Of a stretch of DNA of 64,000 nt, positions 24,215 to 33,600 are shown piece by piece; positions within the stretch are counted from its first letter, which is position 1; every line of letters begins with the position of its first letter. The DNA is from Tumebacillus sp. BK434 (lineage in GTDB: Bacteria; Bacillota; Bacilli; Tumebacillales; Tumebacillaceae). Under the pieces are notes generated by a model. It searched no databases and was not told the origin of the DNA. It saw nothing but the letters and a program-made list of their open reading frames with translations. The stretch spans positions 744,001-808,000 of the forward strand of contig NZ_SLXS01000001.1 of assembly GCF_004340785.1 (NCBI RefSeq), read 5' to 3'. The translations under genes and the position numbers were made by a program.

Positions 24215-24247
24215 ACTTTGGCTCAGGGTGTCAGGGAAACTGCGAAG

Positions 24248-24598
24248 TCAGCGGATGAAACGCACATGCTGGATCAGGCCGTCTGCGATCCGGTACACCG
24301 CCACGACGTGCGACACTTCGCCCGGATCGCGTCCGGCGCGATGGGTAACGTTTTCTTCATCGAGGACATAGTTGCCCACGGCGATGCGGGAGACGAGTTT
24401 GCAGTGCAAGCCCGGGCTTTGCTCGAACATCGCCGCATAGCTTTTGTACATCTTGTCCCAGCCTTGCATGATGATGTTGCCTTCCGCATCTTCAACGACG
24501 ATGTCTTGGGCGTAGCAGGCCATGAAGGCGTCGATGTCGCGGTTGTTGTACGCTTCCAGCTGGCGCTGTGCCGGAAGGGTGATGTCGGTGGTGGTCAT
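24248..24598 (-). CDS. SnoaL-like / NTF2-fold protein
   Basis: A 116-residue protein with the NTF2-like (SnoaL, ketosteroid-isomerase) fold pattern: an N-terminal helix with YNNRDIDAFMACYAQDIVVED, the middle sheet and a C-terminal VVAVYRIADGLIQHVRFI strand pair. Members include polyketide cyclases, hydratases and isomerases, but most are small proteins of unknown substrate. It is the last gene of the run that starts with the PKS/NRPS genes, 10 bases after the GNAT gene, so a tailoring role on the product is possible but unproven. The ribosome site is weak (AAGGA about 14 bases before ATG), consistent with coupled translation. Confidence 0.75.
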   Translation of the reverse strand: MTTTDITLPAQRQLEAYNNRDIDAFMACYAQDIVVEDAEGNIIMQGWDKMYKSYAAMFEQSPGLHCKLVSRIAVGNYVLDEENVTHRAGRDPGEVSHVVAVYRIADGLIQHVRFIR

Positions 24599-24608
24599 AC
24601 GTGCGTCG

Positions 24609-25100
24609 TCATTCCTTTCGCAAGATCTTTTCCAGTTCGATCTCGTCTTGAATTATGATGCCGTCGTTGCCGATCCGCGGGATCTGCGGCTTGATCTCCC
24701 GCGCTTTCTCGACCGCGTTGCGGTAGATCTGCACGAGGTCGTAGCCGCGCTTTTGATAGAAGCGGAGCGCGTGCAGGTTGTCGTTGGTCGTGATCAGCCA
24801 GACGCGGCGGACGCTTTGTTCGCTCGCCGCCGCTTCTGCTGCTCCGATCAGCGCGCTCCCGATGCCGTGGCCTTCGCGCAGCGAATCCAGCGAAACGATT
24901 TCCAGCTCGTCCGCTGTGCGGTGAAAGGTGATCAGTCCCACCGGTACCTGCTCTTGCCAGGCGACGAAGCCGGGCAGCTCATCCAGCTGATGAATGCCTT
25001 GCGAGTAGACCATCTGCGGGCTGCCCCAGTGTTCGATCAGAAAGTCGCGGAGCCAGGAGCGGTCGGCCGGCTCCAGCGCGCGGATTTGCACGTTGTGCAT
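24609..25100 (-). CDS. GNAT family N-acetyltransferase
   Basis: A 163-residue GNAT acetyltransferase. LEIVSLDSLREGHGIGSALIGAAE contains the acetyl-CoA pyrophosphate loop (RxGxGxG/A type, here REGHGIG), followed by ITTNDNLHALRFYQKRGYDLV, the usual C-terminal motif. It transfers acetyl from acetyl-CoA to an amine, substrate unknown. It sits 18 bases after the acylase gene and 10 bases before the SnoaL-like gene, in the same run as the assembly line. Acetylation of a free amine of the finished product as self-protection, as ZmaR does for zwittermicin, is a reasonable inference; a tailoring step is the alternative. ATG 25100 has GAGAGGAG upstream. Confidence 0.85.
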   Translation of the reverse strand: MHNVQIRALEPADRSWLRDFLIEHWGSPQMVYSQGIHQLDELPGFVAWQEQVPVGLITFHRTADELEIVSLDSLREGHGIGSALIGAAEAAASEQSVRRVWLITTNDNLHALRFYQKRGYDLVQIYRNAVEKAREIKPQIPRIGNDGIIIQDEIELEKILRKE

Positions 25101-25118
25101 CGTGATGACTCCTCTCGG

Positions 25119-27545
25119 TTACGGTTGGTCAGGCAGCAATCTCCATTCGTTCGCCACATGCGCCTGCACATCCTGCTCGCGGAAGTACATCTGCTTATAC
25201 GTACCGTTCAGCCATAGTTCGCTTTGGTCTTTGTAATGGTCGCTGCCCAGTTGGCCGGATGCGCCCATCTCCATCACGTCCTGCGCCCCAGCAGGGTCGG
25301 CCATGTCGATCGTGAAGCGCCATGGCGCACCCCAGCCGGTTTGGAACGGGTTGTCGATCCGGGAGTAAGCGGCGGCGTTGACCGTGACATGACTGCCGCC
25401 GTACGGATGCGGGCCGTCGTTGAACAGCAGATCGAGCGGTTTGAGATCCCCGAAGGCATGACGGAAGGTCAACTGATGCACATCCCCCCACGTCCACTTG
25501 GCCGGATCATCGCCCATGCGCTCCTGCAGAAACTCAACCGCTGCCCTGAACCCTTTTTCGATCGCCTGCTCTTTCGTCAGGCCGCTGCCTGCCAGCCACT
25601 TTGGCTGCGCATCGAGCATCAGAGTGTCAAAAGCGTTGACCGACAGCCCGGTCGCCACATATTCGTAGAACAGGTCTGCGCCGAGCTGCGGCTCGTAGAC
25701 CGCCTCGATCGTTTTGTTCAGCATGGCGTGGTAGATCGCCGGCCCGGCCTGATCGGGCAGGTCGGACGGGTCTTGCGCCCACGTTTTCAACAGTTGCAAA
25801 GCGGTGCGCTCCGCTTCGTTCCACGTTCCCTTTTCCAAGGCGGGCAGCCAGACCGGCACGTTTTGCAGCGCTTGCAAGTTCTTCCAGTCGAGCTGCATCT
25901 GCTGCATGTCGGACAAGGTCAGCTGGTCTTTAGCTTCGATCATATCTTCGATGCGCTGGGCGCGGTACGGTGCGGCCCACTCGTAGGTGATAAACGGGCT
26001 GTCGGCACCGTCGGCGGTGATCTTGTTGTTCGCCGTCGCGAGGTAGCCCTGCTCCGGGTTGAACGCATGCGGCAGGTCGTCCCACGCCACGTAGGAGCTC
26101 CATTCGTACTCGTCGCTCCAGCCCGGCACGGGGAGGAGCCCGTCCCCTTTTTTGCGCACGGGAATCTTGCCGGCCAGCTGGTAGGCGATGTTTCCGTCCA
26201 CGTCCGCATAGACGACGTTTTGCGCGGGGGCGCTGAAATTCTGCAACGCTTGTTCGAACTGCTGCCAGTTCTGCGCTTTGTTCATGGCGAGCATGGCGCT
26301 GATCTCGCCGTGGAATTCATGGGCGCTCCATTTCAGCGCCAGGCGGTCGGTGACCGGGATGCCTTCCACGATGTCGGTGATGATCGGGCCTTGGCGGGTG
26401 ATGATGTTGTCGAACGGCACCGGGTCGCCGTCTTTGACTTGGATTACCTCCTGGATCACTTCTGCCTCTTCATACTTGCCGTTGTAGAGGAACTGATGCG
26501 GGTTGTCCGGGTTCGGCTTCTGGATGTACAAGTCCTGCACGTCCGGGTAGACGTTGGTGAAGCCCCAGGCGAGCTTGTCGTTGTGGCCGACGATCACGCC
26601 CGGCACGCCCGGAAAGATCGCACCGGAAACGTTGTAGAGGCCGGGAGCGACGAGATGGTTTTGATAAAAGACGGAGGGCGCCTGCAAGGACAGATGCATG
26701 TCATTGGCGAGCAGCGGTTTGCCGGACTGGCTTTTGCTGCCGGACACCACCCAGTTGTTGCTGCCGAGGCTTTCTCCGGGGATGCCCAACTCGTCGCGCA
26801 GCCCTGCTTTGGCTCGGTGCAGCTCTGCCACCGCTTCCGGCGCGATGGAGACAGCGGCAGCGTCTGCCGCTTGCTGAGCCCGGTCTGTCGTCTCTTTGAG
26901 CACGCGCGCATCCTGCGGCGCGTATTCGGCGATCAGGGACAGGGCTTTTTCCATGCCCACTTGGTTCCCCGCAGCGGCGAGAAACAGCTCTGTGAACATG
27001 TTGCCGCCAAGATCCCAGGCCATCATTTTCGAGATGCCAAGCGAATCTTCGATCGTCCACGGCTCCGGGTCGATCGAGAAGACGTCATATTCAAAAGGCA
27101 GATCCGCTCGTTGGAGGAAGGCGTTGACGCCGTCGGCATACGCCTGCAGGTTCTGTCGGGTCGCAGCGTCGATCTGCTCGGCCGCCCGTTTGGCGGCGCG
27201 GTGCATGCCGAGCGTGCGGTAGAAGCGGTCGGTGGAGACGAGGTCGGCGCCAAACACTTCGGCCAGGCGGCCGGAGACGCCGCGGCGGGACAGCTCCATC
27301 TGCCACAGCCGGTCTTGGGCGTGCGCATAGCCTTGCGCAAACATCAGGTCATGTTCCGTTTCGGCGTAGATGTGAGCGACGCCGTAGTCGTCGCGGGAGA
27401 TGCGCACCGGCTGCTCGACAGCGGTGAAGGCTTCCCCGTCGAGGTCGGCGAGCGAGTCATGGACATACCAGTACCCGCCCCCGCCGGCGGCGAGTGTCAG
27501 CCCAAGCAGGGCGGAAAGCGACGTGATCAGGATTTTTTTCAGCAC
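25119..27545 (-). CDS. Penicillin acylase family Ntn hydrolase, exported
   Basis: An 808-residue precursor of the penicillin G acylase / acyl-homoserine-lactone acylase (PvdQ, QuiP) family. It starts with a lysine-plus-hydrophobic export or anchor segment (MLKKILITSLSALLGLTLAA), then the alpha chain with QGYAHAQDRLWQMELSRRG, a linker, and the autocleavage site LGSNNW, where Ser262 should become the N-terminal nucleophile of the beta chain. Family members cut the amide of N-acyl compounds outside the cytoplasmic membrane. The gene begins 78 bases after the stop of the terminal NRPS with its thioesterase. Removal of an acyl chain from the exported peptide (as PvdQ does for pyoverdine) or destruction of foreign N-acyl signals are both possible. 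The GTG start follows AAAGGAG. Confidence 0.9.
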   Translation of the reverse strand: MLKKILITSLSALLGLTLAAGGGGYWYVHDSLADLDGEAFTAVEQPVRISRDDYGVAHIYAETEHDLMFAQGYAHAQDRLWQMELSRRGVSGRLAEVFGADLVSTDRFYRTLGMHRAAKRAAEQIDAATRQNLQAYADGVNAFLQRADLPFEYDVFSIDPEPWTIEDSLGISKMMAWDLGGNMFTELFLAAAGNQVGMEKALSLIAEYAPQDARVLKETTDRAQQAADAAAVSIAPEAVAELHRAKAGLRDELGIPGESLGSNNWVVSGSKSQSGKPLLANDMHLSLQAPSVFYQNHLVAPGLYNVSGAIFPGVPGVIVGHNDKLAWGFTNVYPDVQDLYIQKPNPDNPHQFLYNGKYEEAEVIQEVIQVKDGDPVPFDNIITRQGPIITDIVEGIPVTDRLALKWSAHEFHGEISAMLAMNKAQNWQQFEQALQNFSAPAQNVVYADVDGNIAYQLAGKIPVRKKGDGLLPVPGWSDEYEWSSYVAWDDLPHAFNPEQGYLATANNKITADGADSPFITYEWAAPYRAQRIEDMIEAKDQLTLSDMQQMQLDWKNLQALQNVPVWLPALEKGTWNEAERTALQLLKTWAQDPSDLPDQAGPAIYHAMLNKTIEAVYEPQLGADLFYEYVATGLSVNAFDTLMLDAQPKWLAGSGLTKEQAIEKGFRAAVEFLQERMGDDPAKWTWGDVHQLTFRHAFGDLKPLDLLFNDGPHPYGGSHVTVNAAAYSRIDNPFQTGWGAPWRFTIDMADPAGAQDVMEMGASGQLGSDHYKDQSELWLNGTYKQMYFREQDVQAHVANEWRLLPDQP

Positions 27546-27579
27546 GTGCGGTGGCTCCTTTCAATCGAACAGAAGATGG

Positions 27580-27605
27580 GAAGCTGTGCGCATCGGCACA
27601 GCTTC
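27580..27605 (-). other. Intercistronic hairpin between the NRPS and acylase genes
   Basis: Perfect 10-bp stem (GAAGCTGTGC/GCACAGCTTC) with a 6-base loop, in the 78-base gap. No T run follows on the minus strand, so it is not a classical terminator. It may stabilise the 3' end of the very long upstream message or partly reduce downstream expression. Confidence 0.6.
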
Positions 27606-27623
27606 TCATCGAGGATGATCAAA

Positions 27624-30600
27624 TTACTTGTCTGCTGCAACGGTCGTGTCTTGCAAGAGAGCGGTGATCGTCGCGGCCAGCTGCGCTGTGTTCGGCGGCT
27701 GTACCAAGGTATAGTGATCGCCCGGCACGCAGCGCAGTACAATTTCGCCTGCCAACTGCTGCCATTCGGCTGCGGCCGTGTCGGGCAGGCTGCCCGCTTC
27801 GGCGCGCAGCAGCGCAAGCGGCACCGGCGACGGTGCGGGCGCATAGTGGTAGAGCGCCGTGATGTTGGCACAATAGACGCGGAACAGACGCTCCATGTCG
27901 GCCAGCTCGAACGTTTCCGGCAGGGCGCGGCGGGCGCGTGCTGCGGTGAGCGCCTCGCGCAGGATCTCTTCTGCGGTCAGCAGTTCGCTGCCCGTGAAGG
28001 ACTCTGTCGCTTCCTGCGGTGCCAAACGTCCGGCGAGATCGCGGACAAAACCGAGCGCGAGATCGCTCTCATCAGGCTCGCTCAAGCCGGCCGCTCCCGC
28101 TTGCGGCAGCCGGGTGTCGAGCAGCAGCACGCGCTCGACCGCTTGGCCGCTTTGAATCAGCTGTGCGGCCATCTCGTAGGCGACCGCTCCGCCAAACGAC
28201 CAGCCGGCCAGCAGGTACGGACCTTGCGGCCGTTCCGCCCGCAGCGCCTGCACGTACTGGGCGGCCATCGCCCGGATGTCGGTCAGCGGCTCGCTGCCCG
28301 GCTCCAGACCGGCAGCTTGCAGCGCATAGACCGGGCGGCCCGGCAAAGCGGCGGCGAGATCGAGGTAGCTGAAGGCGTTCCCGCTGACGGCGTGGACGAG
28401 GCACAGCGGCGTTGCCCCAGCCGTTCCTTCCTGCAGTTTCACGAGCGGTGAGCGGTCGGCGCGCAAGGCTGGCTCTTCATGGCGCAGCAGTCCTGCCATC
28501 CCTTCGACCGTCGGGCGGTAGAAGAGACTGGACATCGGCAGTCGCTGTCCGAAACGGCGTTCCGCTTCTGACAGCAGGCGCACGGCGAGCAGCGAGTGTC
28601 CGCCCAATTGGAAGAAGTCGTCTTGCAGGCCGACGCGCGCGTGGCCGAGCACGTCTTGCCACAGCGTCGCCAGCTCCCACTCCAGCGCGTCGCGCGGCGG
28701 AAGGTAAGCTGCGGCGTCTGCACGCTGTGCCGGTTCGGGCAAGGCGCGGCGGTCGATCTTGCCATTCGGGTTGAGCGGCCATTGTTCGACTTCGACAAAG
28801 GCGGACGGCACCATCGGCCCTGGCAGCACAGCTTGCAGATGACTGCGCAGTGCGACCGCCGTCACTGGACGTGCCGCCAGGAAGTAGGCGATCAGACGCT
28901 TGTGGCCCTGTTCGTCCGTGCGGACGAGGCAAATGCTCTCCGCGACGGACGGATGCTTTGTCAAAGCGGCTTCGACTTCCCCGAGCTCGATGCGGAACCC
29001 GCGGATCTTGACCTGATTGTCGACGCGGCCGAGGAACTCGATGTTGCCGTCCGGCAGGTAGCGCGCCAGGTCGCCCGTCTTGTACAGGCGCGCGTCCGGT
29101 TCCGCGGAGAACGGATGCGCGATGAAGCGCTCCGCTTGCAGCTCAGGCTGCTTGCGGTAGCCGCGGGCGAGGCCGATGCCGCCGATGTGCACTTCGCCGT
29201 AGACGCCGACCGGCACCGGGTGCAGGTGGCGGTCGAGCAGGTAGACGGTCGTGTTTTGCACCGGGCGGCCGATCGGCGTGATGCGGTCGCTGACGTGCTG
29301 CGGATCGAACACATAGCGTTCGGACGCGATGCTCGCTTCGGTCGGGCCGTAGCCATTGATGATCGTCACGCCGGGGATCAGCGCGTGCAGCTCGGCGAGC
29401 AGACGTTCGCGGATCGGTTCGACGCCGACGATCAGACGGCGCAAAGAGCTCGGGTTGCCGGCAGCAAGCCAGGCTGCGAATTCCTTGAGCACAAATGGCG
29501 GCACGTACGCGCTGTGAATCTCGTTTTCTGCCAGCCAGCAGAAGAATCCGGCGCTGTCGGTGCGCACCGCTTCCGGCACGATGCGCACAGCTGCGCCGTG
29601 CACAAGCGCCGTGAAGATCTCCAGCACGGAGACGTCAAACCCGACGCTGGTCCAGACGGAGCAGTTGTCGCCCCGGCGTACCGCCTGTTGCTGCTGGAAG
29701 TCGGCGAGCAGGTTGATCGGGCCGGTGTGGATGCACTCGACGCCTTTCGGTTTGCCGGTCGTGCCGGACGTGTACAGGATGTAGAACAGATCCTGCGGCG
29801 TGTTCACAAGCGGCGGGTTGTCCTCCCGCTCCTGCCGGAACGCATCGCCGTCGAGCAGAACGATCTCTGCTGCCGTGTCTGCGATGAGCGGGAGCAGGTG
29901 CTGTTCGGTGACGATCAGCAGCGGTTCTGCATCGTCGAGCATCAGTTGCAGGCGTTCCTGCGGCTGCGTGCTGTCGAGCGGGATGTACGCCGCTCCTGCC
30001 TTCAAGATCCCCAGCATGCCGATGATCATCTGTGGCGAACGCTCGGTGCACAGCCCGATCACCGTGTCCCGACCGGCCCCTTTGCCGCGCAGATGGTGCG
30101 CGAGGCGGTTGGCTTGACGGTTCAGCTCTTCATAAGTCAGCGCAGTCTCTTCATGCACCACGGCCAGCGCCTGCGGGGTGCGGAGCACCTGCTCTTCGAA
30201 GAGCTGCTGGGCGGTGCGGTCCTCCGGGTACTCCCCTGCGGTCTGGTTCCACTCGACGAGCAAAGTCTGTCGCTCCTCTGCAGACAGCAGCTCCAGATCG
30301 CCAAGCGGCGTCTGCGGCGCCGTGACGATGTGCTGCAGCAGGTTGCCGAAGTGTCCGATCAGGCGGCGGATCGTCGCGGCGTCAAACAGGTCGGTGTTAT
30401 ATTCAAACGCACCGTTCAGTCTGCCGTCCGCTTCTTCCATCGCAAGCGATAGTTCGAACTTGGCGGTGTGGCGCGCCAACGCGAGCTCTTCGACGGACAG
30501 CCCCGGCAGTTCCAGCGGCTGTCCGGGCAGATTTTGCAAGGCGAACATCACTTGGAACAGCGGGGTGCGGGACGGGTCGCGTTCGGTGACCACCCGCTCC

Positions 30601-33600
30601 ACCAGCTGTTCAAACGGCAAGTCCTGATGGGCAAACGCGCCGAGCGCCGTTTCCCGCACGCGGGACAGCGCGTCCGCGAAGGACGACGACCCGGACAGGT
30701 CGGTGCGCAGGACCAGCGTGTTGATGAAGAAGCCGATGACCGGCTCCGTCTCCTTGCGCTGACGCCCGGCGACCGGCGTGCCGACCGCGATGTCATCCTG
30801 CCCGCTGTAGCGCAGAAGCAGGGTCTGGAAGGCGGTGAGCAAGGTCATGAACAGCGTGGCGTCGTGCGCGGTGCTGAGCGCTTGGAGCTGCGCGGTCAAG
30901 GCCTCGCTCAGCTCGAACGTCTCCACCGCGCCGCGGTGCGTCTGCACCGGCGGATGCGGTCGGTCGGTCGGCAACTGCAGCACGGGCAGTTCCCCGCTCA
31001 GCTTGTCCGACCAGTAGGACAGCTGACGGTGCAGCTCCTCCCCTTGCAGCCAGCTGCGCTGCCAGGCCGCATAGTCGGCATATTGCACCGCCAGTGCCGG
31101 CAGCAGAGTTTCATCGCCCTGCAAGTGGCGGCTATAGAGCAGGGACAGCTCTTCTGCCAGCAGGTGCATGGACCAGCCGTCGGAGATGATGTGGTGCATC
31201 ACCATCACGAACAGGTGCTCCGCGTCGGCCGTCTGCAGCAACAGGAAGCGAACCAGCGGACCGGTCTGCAGATCGAACGGTGTTTCGGCAGCAGTCTGCG
31301 CCATCTGCACGGCCGCCTGTTCGCGCTCTGCGCTTGGAAGGTCACGCAGGTCGCGGTAGTCGAGCGCCTGTTCCAACGCGGGTGCGATCACTTGCACCGC
31401 GCTGCCTGCGCGTTCGGCGAACGTGGTGCGCAGCGTTTCGTGGCGCAGGGTGAGCAGACCGATGCTCTGCGCCAGCGCGGCGCGGTCGAGCGGCCCGCTC
31501 AGGCGCACCGCATACGGCATGTTGTACAAGGCTCCTGCCGGCAACATCTGCTCCAGCAGCCAGAGGCGCTGCTGGGCGTATGACAGCGGAAGCTCACCGT
31601 CGCGACCGACGGCCGGGATCGGCGCCCCGCCGCTCGTCGCGCCGATCTGTGCCAGCGCAGCGGCCAGCCCGGCTACCGTCGGCGCTTCAAACAGCGTGCG
31701 CAGCGGCACGTCTTTGTGCAGTTCGCTCCGCAGGCGGGAGATCACTTGCGCCGCTTTCAGCGAATGGCCGCCGAGGCGGAAGAAATGATCGGTGACACCG
31801 ACCTGCTCCACGCCCAGCACCTCAGACCAGATCGCCGCGACCTGCTGTTCGAGCTGCGTGCGGGGCGCGACAAAAGCGTCTGATCCGCCGCTTGCAAAAT
31901 CAGGCTCGGGCAGCGCTTTGCGGTCGATTTTGCCGTTCGGAGTGAGCGGGAACTGCTCAAGAATCTGATAAGCGGCCGGCAGCATGTACGCCGGAAGCCG
32001 GTTCTGCAACAGACGGGACACTTCCTCCACATCGGTCAGCTCCGGCGCGATCAGATACGCCGCGAGCAGCTGGCTGCCCGTGCGGTCGGCGCGGGCGGTC
32101 ACTACCGCCTGACGAATCTGCGGGTGCTGCAGCAGCGCCGCTTCGATGTCGCCAAGTTCAATGCGGAAGCCGCGGATCTTGACCTGGTTGTCGAGGCGCT
32201 CCAGATAGTCAAGCGTGCCGTCCGCGAGCCAGCGCACGCTGTCCCCCGTCTTGTACAGGATGTCGCCTGCACAGTGCGGATTCGGCAGGAAGCGTTCAGC
32301 GCTCAGTTCCGGGCGGTTGAAATAGCCGCGCGCGATCCCGTGGCCGCCGAGGTACAGCTCGCCCGCAACGCCGGCCGGCACCGGCTGCAGATGAGCGTCG
32401 AGAACATAGGCGCAGGTGTTGGCGATCGGACGCCCGATCGGAATCGCACGGTCGGCTTGCTGCACGCGTTGCACGGTCGCCCAGATCGTCGCTTCTGTCG
32501 GGCCGTATAAGTTGTACAGCGGCGCTTCCAACCGCAAGAGCCGGTCAGCCAGTTCGGCCGGGAGCGCTTCCCCGCCGACGAGCATCGACAGCCCCTCGGG
32601 GTTGTTCCAGCCGGCAGCCAACAGCATCTGCCACGTCACCGGCGTCGCCTGCAGGTAGGTCGTGTGGTGTGCAGCAAGCAGGCGGGCCAGGCGGTCGCCG
32701 TCTCCTGCTGTCTCGCGGTCGGCCACCACGACGCGGGCGCCGGAGATCAGCGGCAGGTACAGTTCCAATCCGGCGATGTCAAAGGACAGCGAGGTGACGG
32801 CGCAGAGCGTGTCCGCTCCGCCAAATCCGGTCTCTTCGCGCATCGCCAGCAGGAAATTGCTCAAACTGCGGTGCTCGATCGCCACGCCTTTGGGCTGCCC
32901 TGTGGAACCGGAGGTGTAGATCACATAGGCGAGGTCGCGCTCGTCGACCGCCACATCCGGATTGTCCGTTCGGCCGCTCGCCTGCCATTCGGTGCCGTCC
33001 AGCTCGATCACGCGGGCGCGATGAGCAGGCAAGACGCCTTGCAGCACAGAGCTGGTGACGAGCAGCTGTGCTTGTGAATCCTCCAGCATCTGCTGCAGGC
33101 GCTCCTGCGGGTACGTTGGGTCGAGCGGCACATAGGCGCTGCCCGCCTTCAGAATGCCGAAGAGTCCGACCAGCATGTCGAGCGAACGGTCGAGGCACAG
33201 GCCGATCAGCTTGTCGCGGCCAGCCCCGGAGGCAAGCAGATGGTGTGCCAGCAGGTTCGCTTGTTCATTGAGCTGCCGATAGGTCAGGCTCTCTTCCCCG
33301 CAAACGGCGGCGATCTCCTGCGGCGTTTCGGCCGCCTGCCGTTCAAACAGGCGGTGCACCGGGATCTGGGAAGCCAGTTCCCGCCCGGTAGCGTTCCAGT
33401 CGCGCAAGAGCAGGCTGCGCTCCGCCTCGCTCAGCAGCGGCAGTGCGGATACGCGCTGCGCCGGGTCTTGCACGACTCCTTCAAGCAAGATCAGGAAATG
33501 ACCGATCATGCGCTCAATGGTCGCCGCTGCAAACAGATCGGTGTTGTATTCAAACACCCCGGTCAGCGTCTCCCCCGCTTCGGTCATATACAGCGAGAGG

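Noticed and set aside
24052-24258. 68-codon + strand frame in the gap before the SnoaL-like gene
   Set aside because: It runs through the terminator and palindrome, has no ribosome site and shows no recognisable domain.
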